Below are positions 9,571 to 17,896 of a DNA stretch of 64,000 bases, in pieces. Every line of letters begins with the position of its first letter. Within the stretch, counting starts at the first letter, position 1. The position numbers were made by a program, and so were the translations under genes. The DNA is from JALORV01 sp963775635 (GTDB lineage Bacteria; Pseudomonadota; Gammaproteobacteria; Burkholderiales; Burkholderiaceae_F): assembly GCA_963775635.1 (NCBI GenBank), contig CAVZJO010000009.1, forward strand, positions 28,178 to 92,177, given 5' to 3'. A model generated the notes under the pieces. That model worked only from the letters and a program-made list of their open reading frames with translations. It did not search any database and was not told the origin of the DNA.

Positions 9571-10062
9571 ATGTCCTTTCGCATTGCCGCGGCGCGGCCA
9601 CAAGACTGCGAAGATGTGTTCGCACTGGTCCGCGCGCTGGCCGCCTACGAAAAGCTCAGCGATCATGTGGTCGGGTCGGCCGACGACTTACGGCGAGAGC
9701 TGTTCTGCGAGCGGCCGGTCATCGAGGCCATCGTCGCGTGGGAGGACGGGCGCGCGATCGGATTCGCGCTGTTCTTCCACAATTTCTCCACTTTTCTCGC
9801 GCGACGTGGCCTTTACCTCGAAGATCTGTTCGTTGTGCCGGAGGCCCGCGGTCGCGGTGTCGGCAAGGCGTTGATCCGTCGCGGCGCGCAACTCGCCGTG
9901 CAGCGCGGCTGCGGTCGGTACGAGTGGGCAGTGCTCGACTGGAACGAACCGGCGATCGACTTTTACGAATCGATCGGCGCGACCCTGCTGCCCGACTGGC
10001 GCATCTGCCGCATGAGCGGCGACGCGCTCACACGTTTCGCCGCGTCGACTGCCGCCGCTTAG
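9571..10062 (+). CDS. GNAT family N-acetyltransferase
   Basis: A 163-residue protein from ATG 9571. The acetyl-CoA binding motif A is clear at about residues 85-105 (LYLEDLFVVPEARGRGVGKALIRRGAQLA), with the Q/RxxGxG/A signature RGRGVGKA. The C-terminal motif YEWAVLDWNEPAIDFYESIGA is typical of the SAT/thialysine (spermidine) acetyltransferase-like branch of GNATs, so a polyamine or small amine substrate is possible, but this is inference. It sits between ffs and dnaX, ends 8 bases before dnaX and is probably co-transcribed with it. The frame is intact. Confidence 0.88.
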   Translation: MSFRIAAARPQDCEDVFALVRALAAYEKLSDHVVGSADDLRRELFCERPVIEAIVAWEDGRAIGFALFFHNFSTFLARRGLYLEDLFVVPEARGRGVGKALIRRGAQLAVQRGCGRYEWAVLDWNEPAIDFYESIGATLLPDWRICRMSGDALTRFAASTAAA

Positions 10063-10070
10063 AATTGCGC

Positions 10071-11735
10071 ATGTCGTACCAGGTCCTGGCCCGCAAGTGG
10101 CGTCCGCGAGACTTCTCGACCCTGGTCGGCCAGGAACACGTCGTGCGCGCCCTGACCCATGCGCTCGCCGCCAACCGCCTGCACCATGCCTATCTGTTCA
10201 CGGGGACGCGCGGGGTCGGCAAGACCACGCTGTCGCGCATCCTGGCCAAGGCACTGAACTGCGTAGGCCGCGACGGCGGCGGTGGCGTTACCGCCACTCC
10301 GTGCGGCGTGTGTGATGCCTGTATCGCCATCGACGCCGGTCGCTTCGTCGACTACATCGAGATGGATGCGGCGAGCAACCGCGGCGTCAACGAGATGGTC
10401 GAACTGCTCGAGCGCGCGATGTACGCGCCGAGCAACGCGCGCTTCAAGGTCTACATGATCGACGAGGTGCACCAGCTGTCATCGCACGCGTTCAATGCGA
10501 TGCTCAAGACACTGGAAGAGCCGCCCGAGTACGTGAAATTCATCCTGGCGACGACCGACCCACAAAAGGTGCCCGTCACGGTTCTGTCGCGCTGCCTGCA
10601 GTTCAACCTCAAGCAGATGACTCCGGCGGGGATTGCCGAGCGCATGCGGGAGATCCTGCAGCACGAGAAAATCGAGGCAGAAGCGCCGGCGTTGCGCATG
10701 CTCGCCCACGCCGCGCGCGGCAGCATGCGCGACGGCCTGTCGCTGCTCGACCAGGCGATCGCTTACTCGGCCGGTCATGTGACCGTGGAGTCTGTGCGCG
10801 GGATGCTGGGATCGATCGACGAAGGCACGCTGGTCCGCGTGCTCGATGCGGTCGTGGCGCGCAACGCTGGTAGCGTGCTTGCGTTGGCCGATGAGATGAA
10901 CGCAGCGAGCCTGTCGTTCGGACAATCTCTGCGCGATCTCGCCGCGCTGCTGCACCGGATTGCGCTGGCGCAGCAGGTGGAACCCGGCGACGACGATGTC
11001 GATGCGGCCGACATCAGGCGGTTGGCGGGCACGCTGGCGCCCGACGAAGTGCAGCTCTATTACCAGATCGCGCTGCACGGTCGCAACGATTTGCACCTGG
11101 CGCCCGACGAGTACGCGGGATTCACGATGACCTTGCTGCGCATGCTGGCCTTCGCCCCGACCGCGGGCAGCGCGCCGACGCGATCGCTGCCGGGAACCTC
11201 AAGGTCGATCGAGACGCCGGCCTCCTCTCGGTCGACGGTCTCGTCACGCCCGCCGATCGCAGCGGTCCCGCAACCCGCGCCGTCTCGCGACGCGAACGAT
11301 CCGGCACCAGCCGCTTCGCAGCCGCCGCCGCAGATATTCGACGGCGACTGGCCCGCGCTGGTCGCGCGGCTGAAAGTCAGCGGCCTGGTGAAAGAACTTG
11401 CCCAGCGCAGCGAACTCGTCTCCGCAGAAGGCGATCATTTCCGCCTGCGCACGCCGGTGAAAACGCTGATCGAGGCCGGTACGGTCGAGAAGCTCAAGGC
11501 CGCTCTGGCAGCGGCTCTAGGACGGCCGGTGCGTGTGTCGGCCGAGGCGGGGCAGACCAGCGGGCCAACCGCTGCGGGCATCGCCGCGCAGGTCAGTGCG
11601 GAACGCCAGAAGCAAGCGGAGGAGAGCATCTACGGTGATCCCTTCGTGCGAGAATTGATCGAGAACTTCGGCGCCACGGTCGACCCCGCATCGATCCGGC
11701 CGCGCGAAGGCAACGACACGGGACCCCAGCGATGA
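10071..11735 (+). CDS. dnaX: DNA polymerase III subunits gamma/tau
   Basis: The product is the 554-residue clamp-loader ATPase. From ATG 10071 it begins MSYQVLARKWRPRDFSTLVG, the family N-terminus. The P-loop is GTRGVGKTT (about residue 47). Zinc-finger cysteines lie around CVGRDGGGGVTATPCGVCDAC, Walker B is MIDEVHQLS, and the SRC sensor region is VLSRCLQFNLKQ. After about residue 360 comes a Pro/Ser/Thr-rich linker, then the tau C-terminal domain (FDGDWPALVARLKVSGLVKELAQ). I see no A-rich slippery heptamer for a programmed gamma frameshift. Its stop overlaps the ybaB start (ATGATGA), as in the conserved dnaX-ybaB-recR operon. Confidence 0.97.
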   Translation: MSYQVLARKWRPRDFSTLVGQEHVVRALTHALAANRLHHAYLFTGTRGVGKTTLSRILAKALNCVGRDGGGGVTATPCGVCDACIAIDAGRFVDYIEMDAASNRGVNEMVELLERAMYAPSNARFKVYMIDEVHQLSSHAFNAMLKTLEEPPEYVKFILATTDPQKVPVTVLSRCLQFNLKQMTPAGIAERMREILQHEKIEAEAPALRMLAHAARGSMRDGLSLLDQAIAYSAGHVTVESVRGMLGSIDEGTLVRVLDAVVARNAGSVLALADEMNAASLSFGQSLRDLAALLHRIALAQQVEPGDDDVDAADIRRLAGTLAPDEVQLYYQIALHGRNDLHLAPDEYAGFTMTLLRMLAFAPTAGSAPTRSLPGTSRSIETPASSRSTVSSRPPIAAVPQPAPSRDANDPAPAASQPPPQIFDGDWPALVARLKVSGLVKELAQRSELVSAEGDHFRLRTPVKTLIEAGTVEKLKAALAAALGRPVRVSAEAGQTSGPTAAGIAAQVSAERQKQAEESIYGDPFVRELIENFGATVDPASIRPREGNDTGPQR

Positions 11736-12058
11736 TGAAAGGCCAGCTTGCAGGCTTGATGCAACAGGCGCAGAAGATGCAGGAAGGCGTCAAGCGCCTG
11801 CAGGAAGAACTCGCGAGCATCGAAGTCGAAGGTCAATCCGGCGCCGGCATGGTGAAGGTCGTGATGACCTGCAAGCACGACGTGCGCCGTGTCACGATCG
11901 ATCCCAGCCTGGTCGGCGACGACAAGGACATGCTCGAAGACCTGGTGGCCGCAGCCTTCAACGATGCCGTGCGCCGCGCCGAAGCCGTGTCGCAGGAGAA
12001 GATGGCGGCCGTCACCGCCGGCATGCCGTTGCCGCCGGGCATGAAACTGCCGTTCTAG
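11732..12058 (+). CDS. ybaB: YbaB/EbfC family nucleoid-associated protein
   Basis: The 108 residues begin MMKGQLAGLMQQAQKMQEGV, a coiled-coil N-terminus characteristic of YbaB/EbfC DNA-binding proteins. The core is EGQSGAGMVKVVMTCKHDVRRV and the end is MPLPPGMKLPF, also typical. It is a dimeric, tweezer-shaped DNA-binding protein. The start overlaps the dnaX stop, so translation is probably coupled. It lies directly upstream of recR, the standard order. Confidence 0.96.
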   Translation: MMKGQLAGLMQQAQKMQEGVKRLQEELASIEVEGQSGAGMVKVVMTCKHDVRRVTIDPSLVGDDKDMLEDLVAAAFNDAVRRAEAVSQEKMAAVTAGMPLPPGMKLPF

Positions 12059-12164
12059 CGCCCTCGGTGTACGCGGCGGCTGCGCCGCCGCACGTGCACC
12101 TCGGGCGGTCGATCAGCGAGCCGGGCTTCGGGCGGCCGGGCGCCCTGCTCGAAGTCAACTGCAT

Positions 12165-12767
12165 ATGAAACTCGGACCTACACTCGACAAGCTGGTCGAT
12201 GCGCTGAAGCATCTGCCGGGCATCGGACCGCGTTCCGCGCAGCGCATCGCCTTTCATCTGCTGCAGCACGACCGCGACGCCGCGGTACGTCTGGGCGAAT
12301 CGCTGCTGTCGGCCGTGCGCGCGATCCGGCATTGCGCACGCTGCAACACGCTGACCGAACTCGATGTCTGCGAAACGTGCGCCAGCCCGAAGCGCGACGC
12401 GCAACTGCTGTGCGTGGTCGAGTCTCCGGCCGACCAGCTGATCATCGAGCAGTCGATGTCCTACGGCGGGCTCTACTTCGTGCTGCTCGGCCGACTGTCG
12501 CCGCTTGATGGGATCGGCCCGCGCGAGATCCAGATGGAGCGGCTGCTGGACCGCGCGACCGACGGCGTCGTGCGCGAGGTGGTGGTGGCGACCTCATTCA
12601 CTCCGGAAGGCGACGCAACGGCTCATTACATCGGCGAGCTGCTGCACGGCCGCGATCCTGAACTGAAGATCACGCGGCTGGCGCGTGGAGTACCGGCCGG
12701 CGCGGAACTCGAATACACCGACGTCAACACGATCGCACAGGCAATGCTCGACCGGCGCGCGTCGTAG
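12165..12767 (+). CDS. recR: Recombination protein RecR
   Basis: A 200-residue protein of normal RecR length. It has the N-terminal helix-hairpin-helix region (LKHLPGIGPRSAQRIAFHLL), a four-cysteine zinc finger (CARCNTLTELDVCETC, residues about 57-72) and a Toprim domain starting LLCVVESPADQLIIEQ, with GLYFVLLGRLSPLDGIGP. RecR acts with RecF and RecO to load RecA at gaps. The 106-base gap after ybaB has no clear promoter, so it is likely in the dnaX operon. The frame is intact. Confidence 0.97.
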   Translation: MKLGPTLDKLVDALKHLPGIGPRSAQRIAFHLLQHDRDAAVRLGESLLSAVRAIRHCARCNTLTELDVCETCASPKRDAQLLCVVESPADQLIIEQSMSYGGLYFVLLGRLSPLDGIGPREIQMERLLDRATDGVVREVVVATSFTPEGDATAHYIGELLHGRDPELKITRLARGVPAGAELEYTDVNTIAQAMLDRRAS

Positions 12768-12796
12768 ACTGCGCGCGTTTCCGACGAGGCGTATCG

Positions 12797-13171
12797 ATGA
12801 CGACAGCCTTCTGGTGCGTGCTGGCGGCGGCGCTGCTGCCATACCTCGCGACGACGATCGCCAAGGTCGGCGGCGAGCGCTTCAGCAACCGCAATCCACG
12901 CGGGTGGCTCGAACGTCAGCAGGGATTCCGCAAGCGTGCCGACAACGCGCAGCTCAACAGCTTCGAGGCGTTCCCGTTCTTCGCTGCGGCGGTCATCATC
13001 GCCCACCTTGCCCACGCGCCGCAGGACCGGGTCGATGTCGTCGCCGTCATTTTCGTTCTTGCGCGACTCGGCTACCTCATCTGCTATCTCGCGGATTGGC
13101 ACTGGGTGCGATCGCTGGTCTGGCTGATCGGCTGGCTGGCCTGCCTGACGATCTTCCTGCTGGGGGTCTGA
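12797..13171 (+). CDS. MAPEG family membrane protein
   Basis: A 124-residue protein with four predicted membrane helices. The internal motif FRKRADNAQLNSFEAFPFFAAAVIIAHLA is the MAPEG (eicosanoid and glutathione metabolism) signature, with the conserved Asn-Glu region after helix 1. Bacterial MAPEG homologues are inner-membrane proteins whose substrates are mostly unknown, so no reaction is assigned. It starts 29 bases after recR on the same strand and probably rides the recR transcript. Confidence 0.85.
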   Translation: MTTAFWCVLAAALLPYLATTIAKVGGERFSNRNPRGWLERQQGFRKRADNAQLNSFEAFPFFAAAVIIAHLAHAPQDRVDVVAVIFVLARLGYLICYLADWHWVRSLVWLIGWLACLTIFLLGV

Positions 13172-13303
13172 GCTGCAAGCGTGGTGATGGCGGGCATCCT
13201 GGTTCTGACCGCCTTTGCGCTGGTGCTCGAGTGGGCCGTGGGCCGGGTCGAAAGGCACCTGATGAAGTGGCAGCCGAGGGCGGGAGAGACGGAAAAGCTG
13301 TAG
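13172..13303 (+). pseudogene. Remnant of an ABC transporter permease C-terminus (TauC/SsuC type)
   Basis: Directly after the MAPEG stop codon, 43 in-frame codons end at TAG 13301-13303. They include MAGILVLTAFALVLEWAVG followed by RVERHLMKWQP. A last transmembrane helix followed by a basic VERxLxxWxP tail is how nitrate/taurine/sulfonate ABC permeases end. No membrane-domain sequence or EAA loop precedes it, so this looks like the 3' scrap of a lost gene. It could be translated only from the internal GTG or ATG codons at 13181-13187, which have no good ribosome binding site. Recognition is from memory of the family tail, so it is moderately sure. Confidence 0.5.
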
Positions 13304-13382
13304 TTTTTCTGCCGATGCTCCGCGATTGACAGGTGTCGGAGCGGCTACCCTCCGGGGACCTTCGTAATCGGTCCACGCGGGG

Positions 13383-14759
13383 ATGGAATCCACTTACGAA
13401 TACGCTAACCAGCAGGCGGCGGAGCCTTTCTGGCAGCGCATCCAGAAGTTCTTCCTGCTGCCATTGGACACGGCGGTCCTGAAGCGGATCGGCGGCCTGT
13501 CCGCGGCGCTGGTTGTCGCGTTGGTCTTGCTGCTCTTCGGTCCCTTCGGCGTCGTCCTGCTGGGCGGTGCCGTGCTCGCGCTGCTGGTGGCAGGCGCCCG
13601 CTATGGCTTCAAGATCATCGAGCGCTCATCCAAGGGCTATCTCATTCCCTCCGACTATCCGCTGACCGACGAGGACCTGGTCGGTCCGTACTTGCCGTAC
13701 AAGTACGTCGCGATGAACATTGTCTTCGGACTAGCGGCAGCGCTGTTCGTCGCGGTGTTCGGAGGCCACGAAGTCCTCGGTATCCTGATCTGGGGACTGT
13801 TCTTCGTGGTCCTGATGCCGGCCGCCACCATGCGGTTGGTCGTGACCGGCAGCCTGCGCGGTGCACTGGATCCAACCGAACTCGTCAATATGATCCGACG
13901 TATCGGCAAGCCGTACGCGGCGCTGTGTGCGTTCGTGTTCTTTGCTGACCTGTCGCGCACGTGGGGCATGGCCTTCCTTGGCATGGCAGGCGGCGTGGGC
14001 GCGGGAGGCGCCGCCGGGCTGGGTTTCCTCGCAGCGATGCTGGTGTTCCTGCTGTCGGCAGGCTTCTGGTACTTCAGCTACGTCATATGCGCGCTGATCG
14101 GCTACGCGATGTATCAGTATGCGGACCTGCTGCAGATTTCCGTCGTCGGTCCCGGCGAAGAACGACTGATGAGCTCGACCGGACGCCATGCCGACATCAA
14201 GTCGCGCACGCGCGACGCGCTGATCGGCCAGATGGTGACCGCCGGCGAAATCAAGGAGGCGATCGACCTGCTGAACGATGACCTGGCCCAGCGGCCGAAC
14301 GACCTGTCGCTGCACGCGCGACTGCACAAGCTGCTGCTGGCCGAGAACTACGGTCCGCGTGTAGACGATCACACCGAGAAGTACCTGGCGCTGCTGGTTA
14401 AGACGGAAAACTGGCGCGAGGCGCTCGACTTGGTCGACGAGGCGACTGGCCGCCGCGCCGATTGGGTGCCGCGCCAGGCCGAATCGATCGCGCCACTGGC
14501 CCGCGCGGCGCTGCAGAAGGGAAGGCCGCAGGTTGCGGCATCGCTGATCCGCGGCTTCGACAAGAAGTATCCGGCGCACCCGGACGTGGCGCAGGTGTAC
14601 TTCGTCGGAGCCCAGCTGATGGCCGAGTCGGCGGGGAAGCCGGACGAAGCGCGGCGCATTCTCACGTACCTGCTGCAGCGCTATGGAGCCGACCCGGTGG
14701 CCGCCGAGGCGGGCCGCTACCTGCAGGTACTCGACCGCATGGCGGTCGGTAGTAATTAG
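13383..14759 (+). CDS. Multi-pass membrane protein with C-terminal TPR-like domain, function unknown
   Basis: The product is 458 residues. The N-terminal half has a run of hydrophobic segments (for example LSAALVVALVLLLFGPFGVV near residues 40-58, VLGILIWGLFFVVLMPA near 136, and a Gly/Ala-rich pair between 197 and 245). The C-terminal half (residues about 275-455) is helical with repeat-like blocks (AGEIKEAIDLLNDDL, LLVKTENWREALDLVDEA, AGKPDEARRILTYLLQRYG), consistent with tetratricopeptide-type repeats. I do not recognise a named family. The ATG at 13383 has only weak upstream ribosome-binding sequence. It is followed by convergent genes. Confidence 0.8.
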   Translation: MESTYEYANQQAAEPFWQRIQKFFLLPLDTAVLKRIGGLSAALVVALVLLLFGPFGVVLLGGAVLALLVAGARYGFKIIERSSKGYLIPSDYPLTDEDLVGPYLPYKYVAMNIVFGLAAALFVAVFGGHEVLGILIWGLFFVVLMPAATMRLVVTGSLRGALDPTELVNMIRRIGKPYAALCAFVFFADLSRTWGMAFLGMAGGVGAGGAAGLGFLAAMLVFLLSAGFWYFSYVICALIGYAMYQYADLLQISVVGPGEERLMSSTGRHADIKSRTRDALIGQMVTAGEIKEAIDLLNDDLAQRPNDLSLHARLHKLLLAENYGPRVDDHTEKYLALLVKTENWREALDLVDEATGRRADWVPRQAESIAPLARAALQKGRPQVAASLIRGFDKKYPAHPDVAQVYFVGAQLMAESAGKPDEARRILTYLLQRYGADPVAAEAGRYLQVLDRMAVGSN

Positions 14760-14774
14760 AAGCCTCGGCCCTTC

Positions 14775-15374
14775 CTAGCCGGCGAGAACCTTCCACGCGG
14801 CCAGTGCAGCGAGTTTCTGGTCGCGACCCCACGGCGGCCCGGTGATCCTGCCGATCGCCGACACGTCGAGCGACGCTGGCGGAATGATGCGCACCGGAAC
14901 GCCGCACGCGTCGCGGAAAACATCGCGATAGAAGCATCCCTCGGCGGTGTGTATGCGGGGATGCGACGCGAGAACCGACTCGAGAGGTCCGACCTCGCCC
15001 GGTTTCGCGACGATCGCACACAGTTCGACATCCTTCGCCAGTAGACGCGAAAGCGCCTTCTTCGAGTTTTCAACTGCGGCTCTGCGCGTGCTCTCGATCC
15101 ACTTGGCAGCCTGACCGCGGTCCATTTCGGCGGCGCGGTGAAAGCAGAAGCGCTCGGCATCGCCGAGGATTTCGACCACCTGGTTGGCGATGACCTCCGG
15201 AAGCTGGGGTGACCCGCCGACAACGACGCATGCGCCCCAGCCGGTGTGAACGCTGATACCCAACGCGCGCCGCGGTGCCCCGGAGGCAACAGTCACAATC
15301 GTCTCGTGGTCAGATGAATCGACGCCGGGCAGTCTAAGCCCGCGATTCGCGAGGCGCGCGCGCTCGACGGCCAT
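14775..15374 (-). CDS. Conserved hypothetical protein
   Basis: The product is 199 residues from ATG 15374; the frame extends further upstream to 15440, but that part would overlap the divergent thioesterase start. The core has a beta-alpha pattern with GISVHTGWGACVVVGGSP near the start, then VVEILGDAERFCFHRAAEMD, and a helical stretch rich in charged residues. The C-terminus is RIIPPASLDVSAIGRITGPPWGRDQK. I recall similar proteins of unknown function in proteobacteria but cannot name a domain. It has no signal peptide or membrane helix and is probably cytoplasmic. It is convergent with the preceding membrane protein gene and divergent from the thioesterase. Confidence 0.7.
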   Translation of the reverse strand: MAVERARLANRGLRLPGVDSSDHETIVTVASGAPRRALGISVHTGWGACVVVGGSPQLPEVIANQVVEILGDAERFCFHRAAEMDRGQAAKWIESTRRAAVENSKKALSRLLAKDVELCAIVAKPGEVGPLESVLASHPRIHTAEGCFYRDVFRDACGVPVRIIPPASLDVSAIGRITGPPWGRDQKLAALAAWKVLAG

Positions 15375-15416
15375 GCCGTTGCGACGGTGCCGCGACGCGG
15401 GCAAACTGGGCGCGAT

Positions 15417-15824
15417 ATGCAGTTGCCTGCCATCCAACAAGTGATCGACTCGCTCCTTCCGGGCCTGCTAGGAATTCGGCTGCAGCAGGTCGAAGCAGAT
15501 CGCGTGCTGGCGGAAATGCCGGTTCGACCGGATCTTTGCACCACCGGCGGCATTCTTCACGGCGGTGCCGCGATGGCCTTCGCCGATACGCTGGGTGCGG
15601 TTGGGACGTTCGTCAATCTGGCGCCGGGCAAGCGCACAACGACCACCGATTCCAGCACCAAGTTCGTCGCCGCAGCGCGTGTCGGGACCACCATCACCGG
15701 CGAGTGCATAGCGCTGCATCGAGGGCGCACCACGATGGTCTGGCAGACATCGATCCGAAACTCCGACGGCAAACTGTGTGCGGTCGTCACGCAAACACAG
15801 CTGGTACTCGAGGCCGGCGACTGA
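15417..15824 (+). CDS. PaaI/YdiI-like hotdog-fold thioesterase
   Basis: A 135-residue protein from ATG 15417. It carries the hotdog thioesterase signature GGILHGGAAMAFADTLGAVGT (the HGG motif with the helix-borne acidic residue), then TTTDSSTKFVAAARVGTTITGECIALHRGRTT. It should hydrolyse acyl- or aryl-CoA thioesters; the substrate cannot be told. It is followed after 7 bases by the Gfa-like gene on the same strand, probably an operon. Confidence 0.88.
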   Translation: MQLPAIQQVIDSLLPGLLGIRLQQVEADRVLAEMPVRPDLCTTGGILHGGAAMAFADTLGAVGTFVNLAPGKRTTTTDSSTKFVAAARVGTTITGECIALHRGRTTMVWQTSIRNSDGKLCAVVTQTQLVLEAGD

Positions 15825-15831
15825 CCTCCGC

Positions 15832-16263
15832 ATGCTGATTCGTGGATGCTGCCATTGCGGCAACCTCTCGTTCGCGCTGGTCTGGGTGCCCGAGCCCACC
15901 ACGATTCCAGCCCGTGCCTGCACCTGCACGTTCTGCAGCAAGCATGGCGGCGTCTGGACGTCCTGCCCGACGGGTTCGCTCAGCGTGATCGTGGAGGACC
16001 GTGCCCGCGTTTCGACATACGCATTTGGGACGAAGACGGCGGAATTCCACATCTGCTCGCGCTGCGGCGTGGTACCGGTGGTGACGAGCCGGATCGACGA
16101 TCGCCTTTACGCGGTGGTCAACGTCAATACGTTTGAGAATGTCGAGCCGGCGCGACTGCAGCGCGCGAGCGTGACTTTTGATGGCGAGGACGAAACGGCG
16201 CGCCTGGCGCGCAGAAGACAGCGCTGGATTCCAAACGTGGAGTTCGTCGACACGAAGCCGTGA
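15832..16263 (+). CDS. GFA/CENP-V domain zinc protein (glutathione-dependent formaldehyde-activating family)
   Basis: 143 residues with the GFA zinc ligand pattern: GCCHCGNLSF at the start, CTCTFCSKHGG near residue 30 and CSRCGVVPV near 80. These correspond to the two zinc sites of the family. The family name comes from glutathione-dependent formaldehyde-activating enzyme; most members are uncharacterised small-molecule or glutathione-adduct enzymes. It lies in a short two-gene unit with the thioesterase and converges with the rhomboid gene, with only 22 bases between stops. Confidence 0.85.
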   Translation: MLIRGCCHCGNLSFALVWVPEPTTIPARACTCTFCSKHGGVWTSCPTGSLSVIVEDRARVSTYAFGTKTAEFHICSRCGVVPVVTSRIDDRLYAVVNVNTFENVEPARLQRASVTFDGEDETARLARRRQRWIPNVEFVDTKP

Positions 16264-16285
16264 ACGGGACTGCGCGCGACCAGAC

Positions 16286-17893
16286 TTACTCGGTTCCGAA
16301 GCGGGTGTGCAGACGGGTGTCGAGGTCGAGTTCGAGATCGGAGGCGGGCACCGTCGACGGATTGCGGCGCGGGCCGGCACCGCGCGTGGTCGAACCGCGT
16401 ATGGTCAGCGGCGGTTCGCGGTTCGGCGCCAGGCCGCCGAGCGTGGCCGGCGATGGGAAGTGCTGCGAAAGCCTTTGCCTGACGTGGTCGGCCTGCTGGC
16501 GCAGTCCGTGGCGCGAATAGGTAGTGAAAAGGCCAAGCAGGCAATCAGCCAGCTGCCTGCCGTAAAGATTCCGCATCGTGTCGTTGCCAAGCAGGCCATC
16601 GAGCACGCGCAGGGCAGCCGCGTCCTCGCGCGTCGCGACCAGCCGGCGCGCCAGCCGCAGTTGCTCGTCGACGGGCAGCACCGCCAGCACGTGCGGCTGG
16701 CTCATCTGCGTGTACACCGGCCGCAGCTCGGTGCGTGCCTGACGCGTGCGTATCCACAGTGCCCGCAGGGCGGCATCGGCCAGCGTGTCCTTGTCGCGGC
16801 CGAGCAGTGCCATGTTGAAGTACGCGCTGGCGTACTGCGTATTGGTGGGCTCATCTTCCAGCAATTCGGCGTAGGCGCGCGCCGCGCGGCGGGTGTCCAG
16901 CTTGGCGGCGGCCTGACGCGCCTCGTTCAGCAGCGTTGAGCGACGCTCCGCCGGGGCTGCCGCGTATTGCTCCTCGAGGATGCGATCGACCTTGTGCATG
17001 TCCGCCGGCTTGAGTAGCCAGGCGATGACCGCGCCGGAGATGAATCCGGCGATGTGCGCGTCGTAGGCGACGCGCGTTCCCGGCGACAGCGCCCATTGCA
17101 CGGCCTCGATCGCGAGCCACACTGGCAGCAGCCACAGCGCCGGGACACGCGCGGTGTTGAAGTAGACGAACAGCCAGTAGAACACGGGAACCTTGCGGGT
17201 CCCGTAGAGCACGGCCACCATCGCCATCGTTCCGGAAATTGCGCCCGACGCGCCGATCAGTCCCTGGTCGCTGATCAGCAGATGGGCGGCGCCGGCAATG
17301 GCGCCGCTGGCGATGTACGCAATCAGAAATCGCAGACGCCCGAGCGCGGCCTCGGCAAAGGGGCCAGCGAGCAGCAGCACCGCCATGTTGCCCAGCAGGT
17401 GTAGCGCGCCGCCATGCAGGAACTGGTAGATGACCAGGCGCAGCACACTGGCCGAGCCGGGTTCGAGCGCGAATCGCTCGGTGAAGACCTGCACCCACAG
17501 TGCATGGAAGCGATCGCGCTGTTCCTTCCATGCGGGATACAGCGGCTCTTCCTTGCGGACAACAGCGCCGGCGGCCAGGTCCTTCATGAACTCGCGGTCC
17601 CGCTGCATCACCATCAGCACGGCGCGCGCATCGTCCTCTGCGGGTCCCGAGCGGATCGCGCGCAGTACCTGCATCGCCTTGAGGTCGTTGCGACGCTCAA
17701 GATAGGCCGCATAGCGCGGCAGCTCGATCTGCGCCAGCTGCGCACTGAAGTAGTAATCGGCGGCACGCTGGTAAGCCTTCGAGTCCCCCGACTGCAGAAC
17801 CAGATACACCAGCAAGTTGAACGCCACCAGCGCCAGCGTGACCACCGGTAGCGAACGGGCAGTAAAGCGCGTCTGGTACGGAAGGATCAGCAT
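16286..17893 (-). CDS. Rhomboid family intramembrane serine protease with C-terminal helical extension
   Basis: 535 residues, longer than a minimal rhomboid. The first membrane helix is at about residues 15-33. The rhomboid core (about residues 150-285) shows FLHGGALHLLGNMAVLLL (His and Asn of the oxyanion region), the catalytic serine motif GASGAISG near residue 214, and the catalytic histidine in YDAHIAGFISG near 263. The roughly 120 residues between helix 1 and the core, and about 240 after it, are soluble and helical; the C-terminal part reads like TPR-type pairs (RAARAYAELLEDEPTNTQYASAYF). It would cut transmembrane substrates in the inner membrane. It starts 3 bases after the tal stop and is likely co-transcribed with it. 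Confidence 0.88.
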   Translation of the reverse strand: MLILPYQTRFTARSLPVVTLALVAFNLLVYLVLQSGDSKAYQRAADYYFSAQLAQIELPRYAAYLERRNDLKAMQVLRAIRSGPAEDDARAVLMVMQRDREFMKDLAAGAVVRKEEPLYPAWKEQRDRFHALWVQVFTERFALEPGSASVLRLVIYQFLHGGALHLLGNMAVLLLAGPFAEAALGRLRFLIAYIASGAIAGAAHLLISDQGLIGASGAISGTMAMVAVLYGTRKVPVFYWLFVYFNTARVPALWLLPVWLAIEAVQWALSPGTRVAYDAHIAGFISGAVIAWLLKPADMHKVDRILEEQYAAAPAERRSTLLNEARQAAAKLDTRRAARAYAELLEDEPTNTQYASAYFNMALLGRDKDTLADAALRALWIRTRQARTELRPVYTQMSQPHVLAVLPVDEQLRLARRLVATREDAAALRVLDGLLGNDTMRNLYGRQLADCLLGLFTTYSRHGLRQQADHVRQRLSQHFPSPATLGGLAPNREPPLTIRGSTTRGAGPRRNPSTVPASDLELDLDTRLHTRFGTE

Positions 17894-17896
17894 GGG

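Noticed and set aside
10071..11735. Programmed frameshift in dnaX to make gamma
   Set aside because: I found no A-rich slippery heptamer followed by a stem-loop at the usual place.
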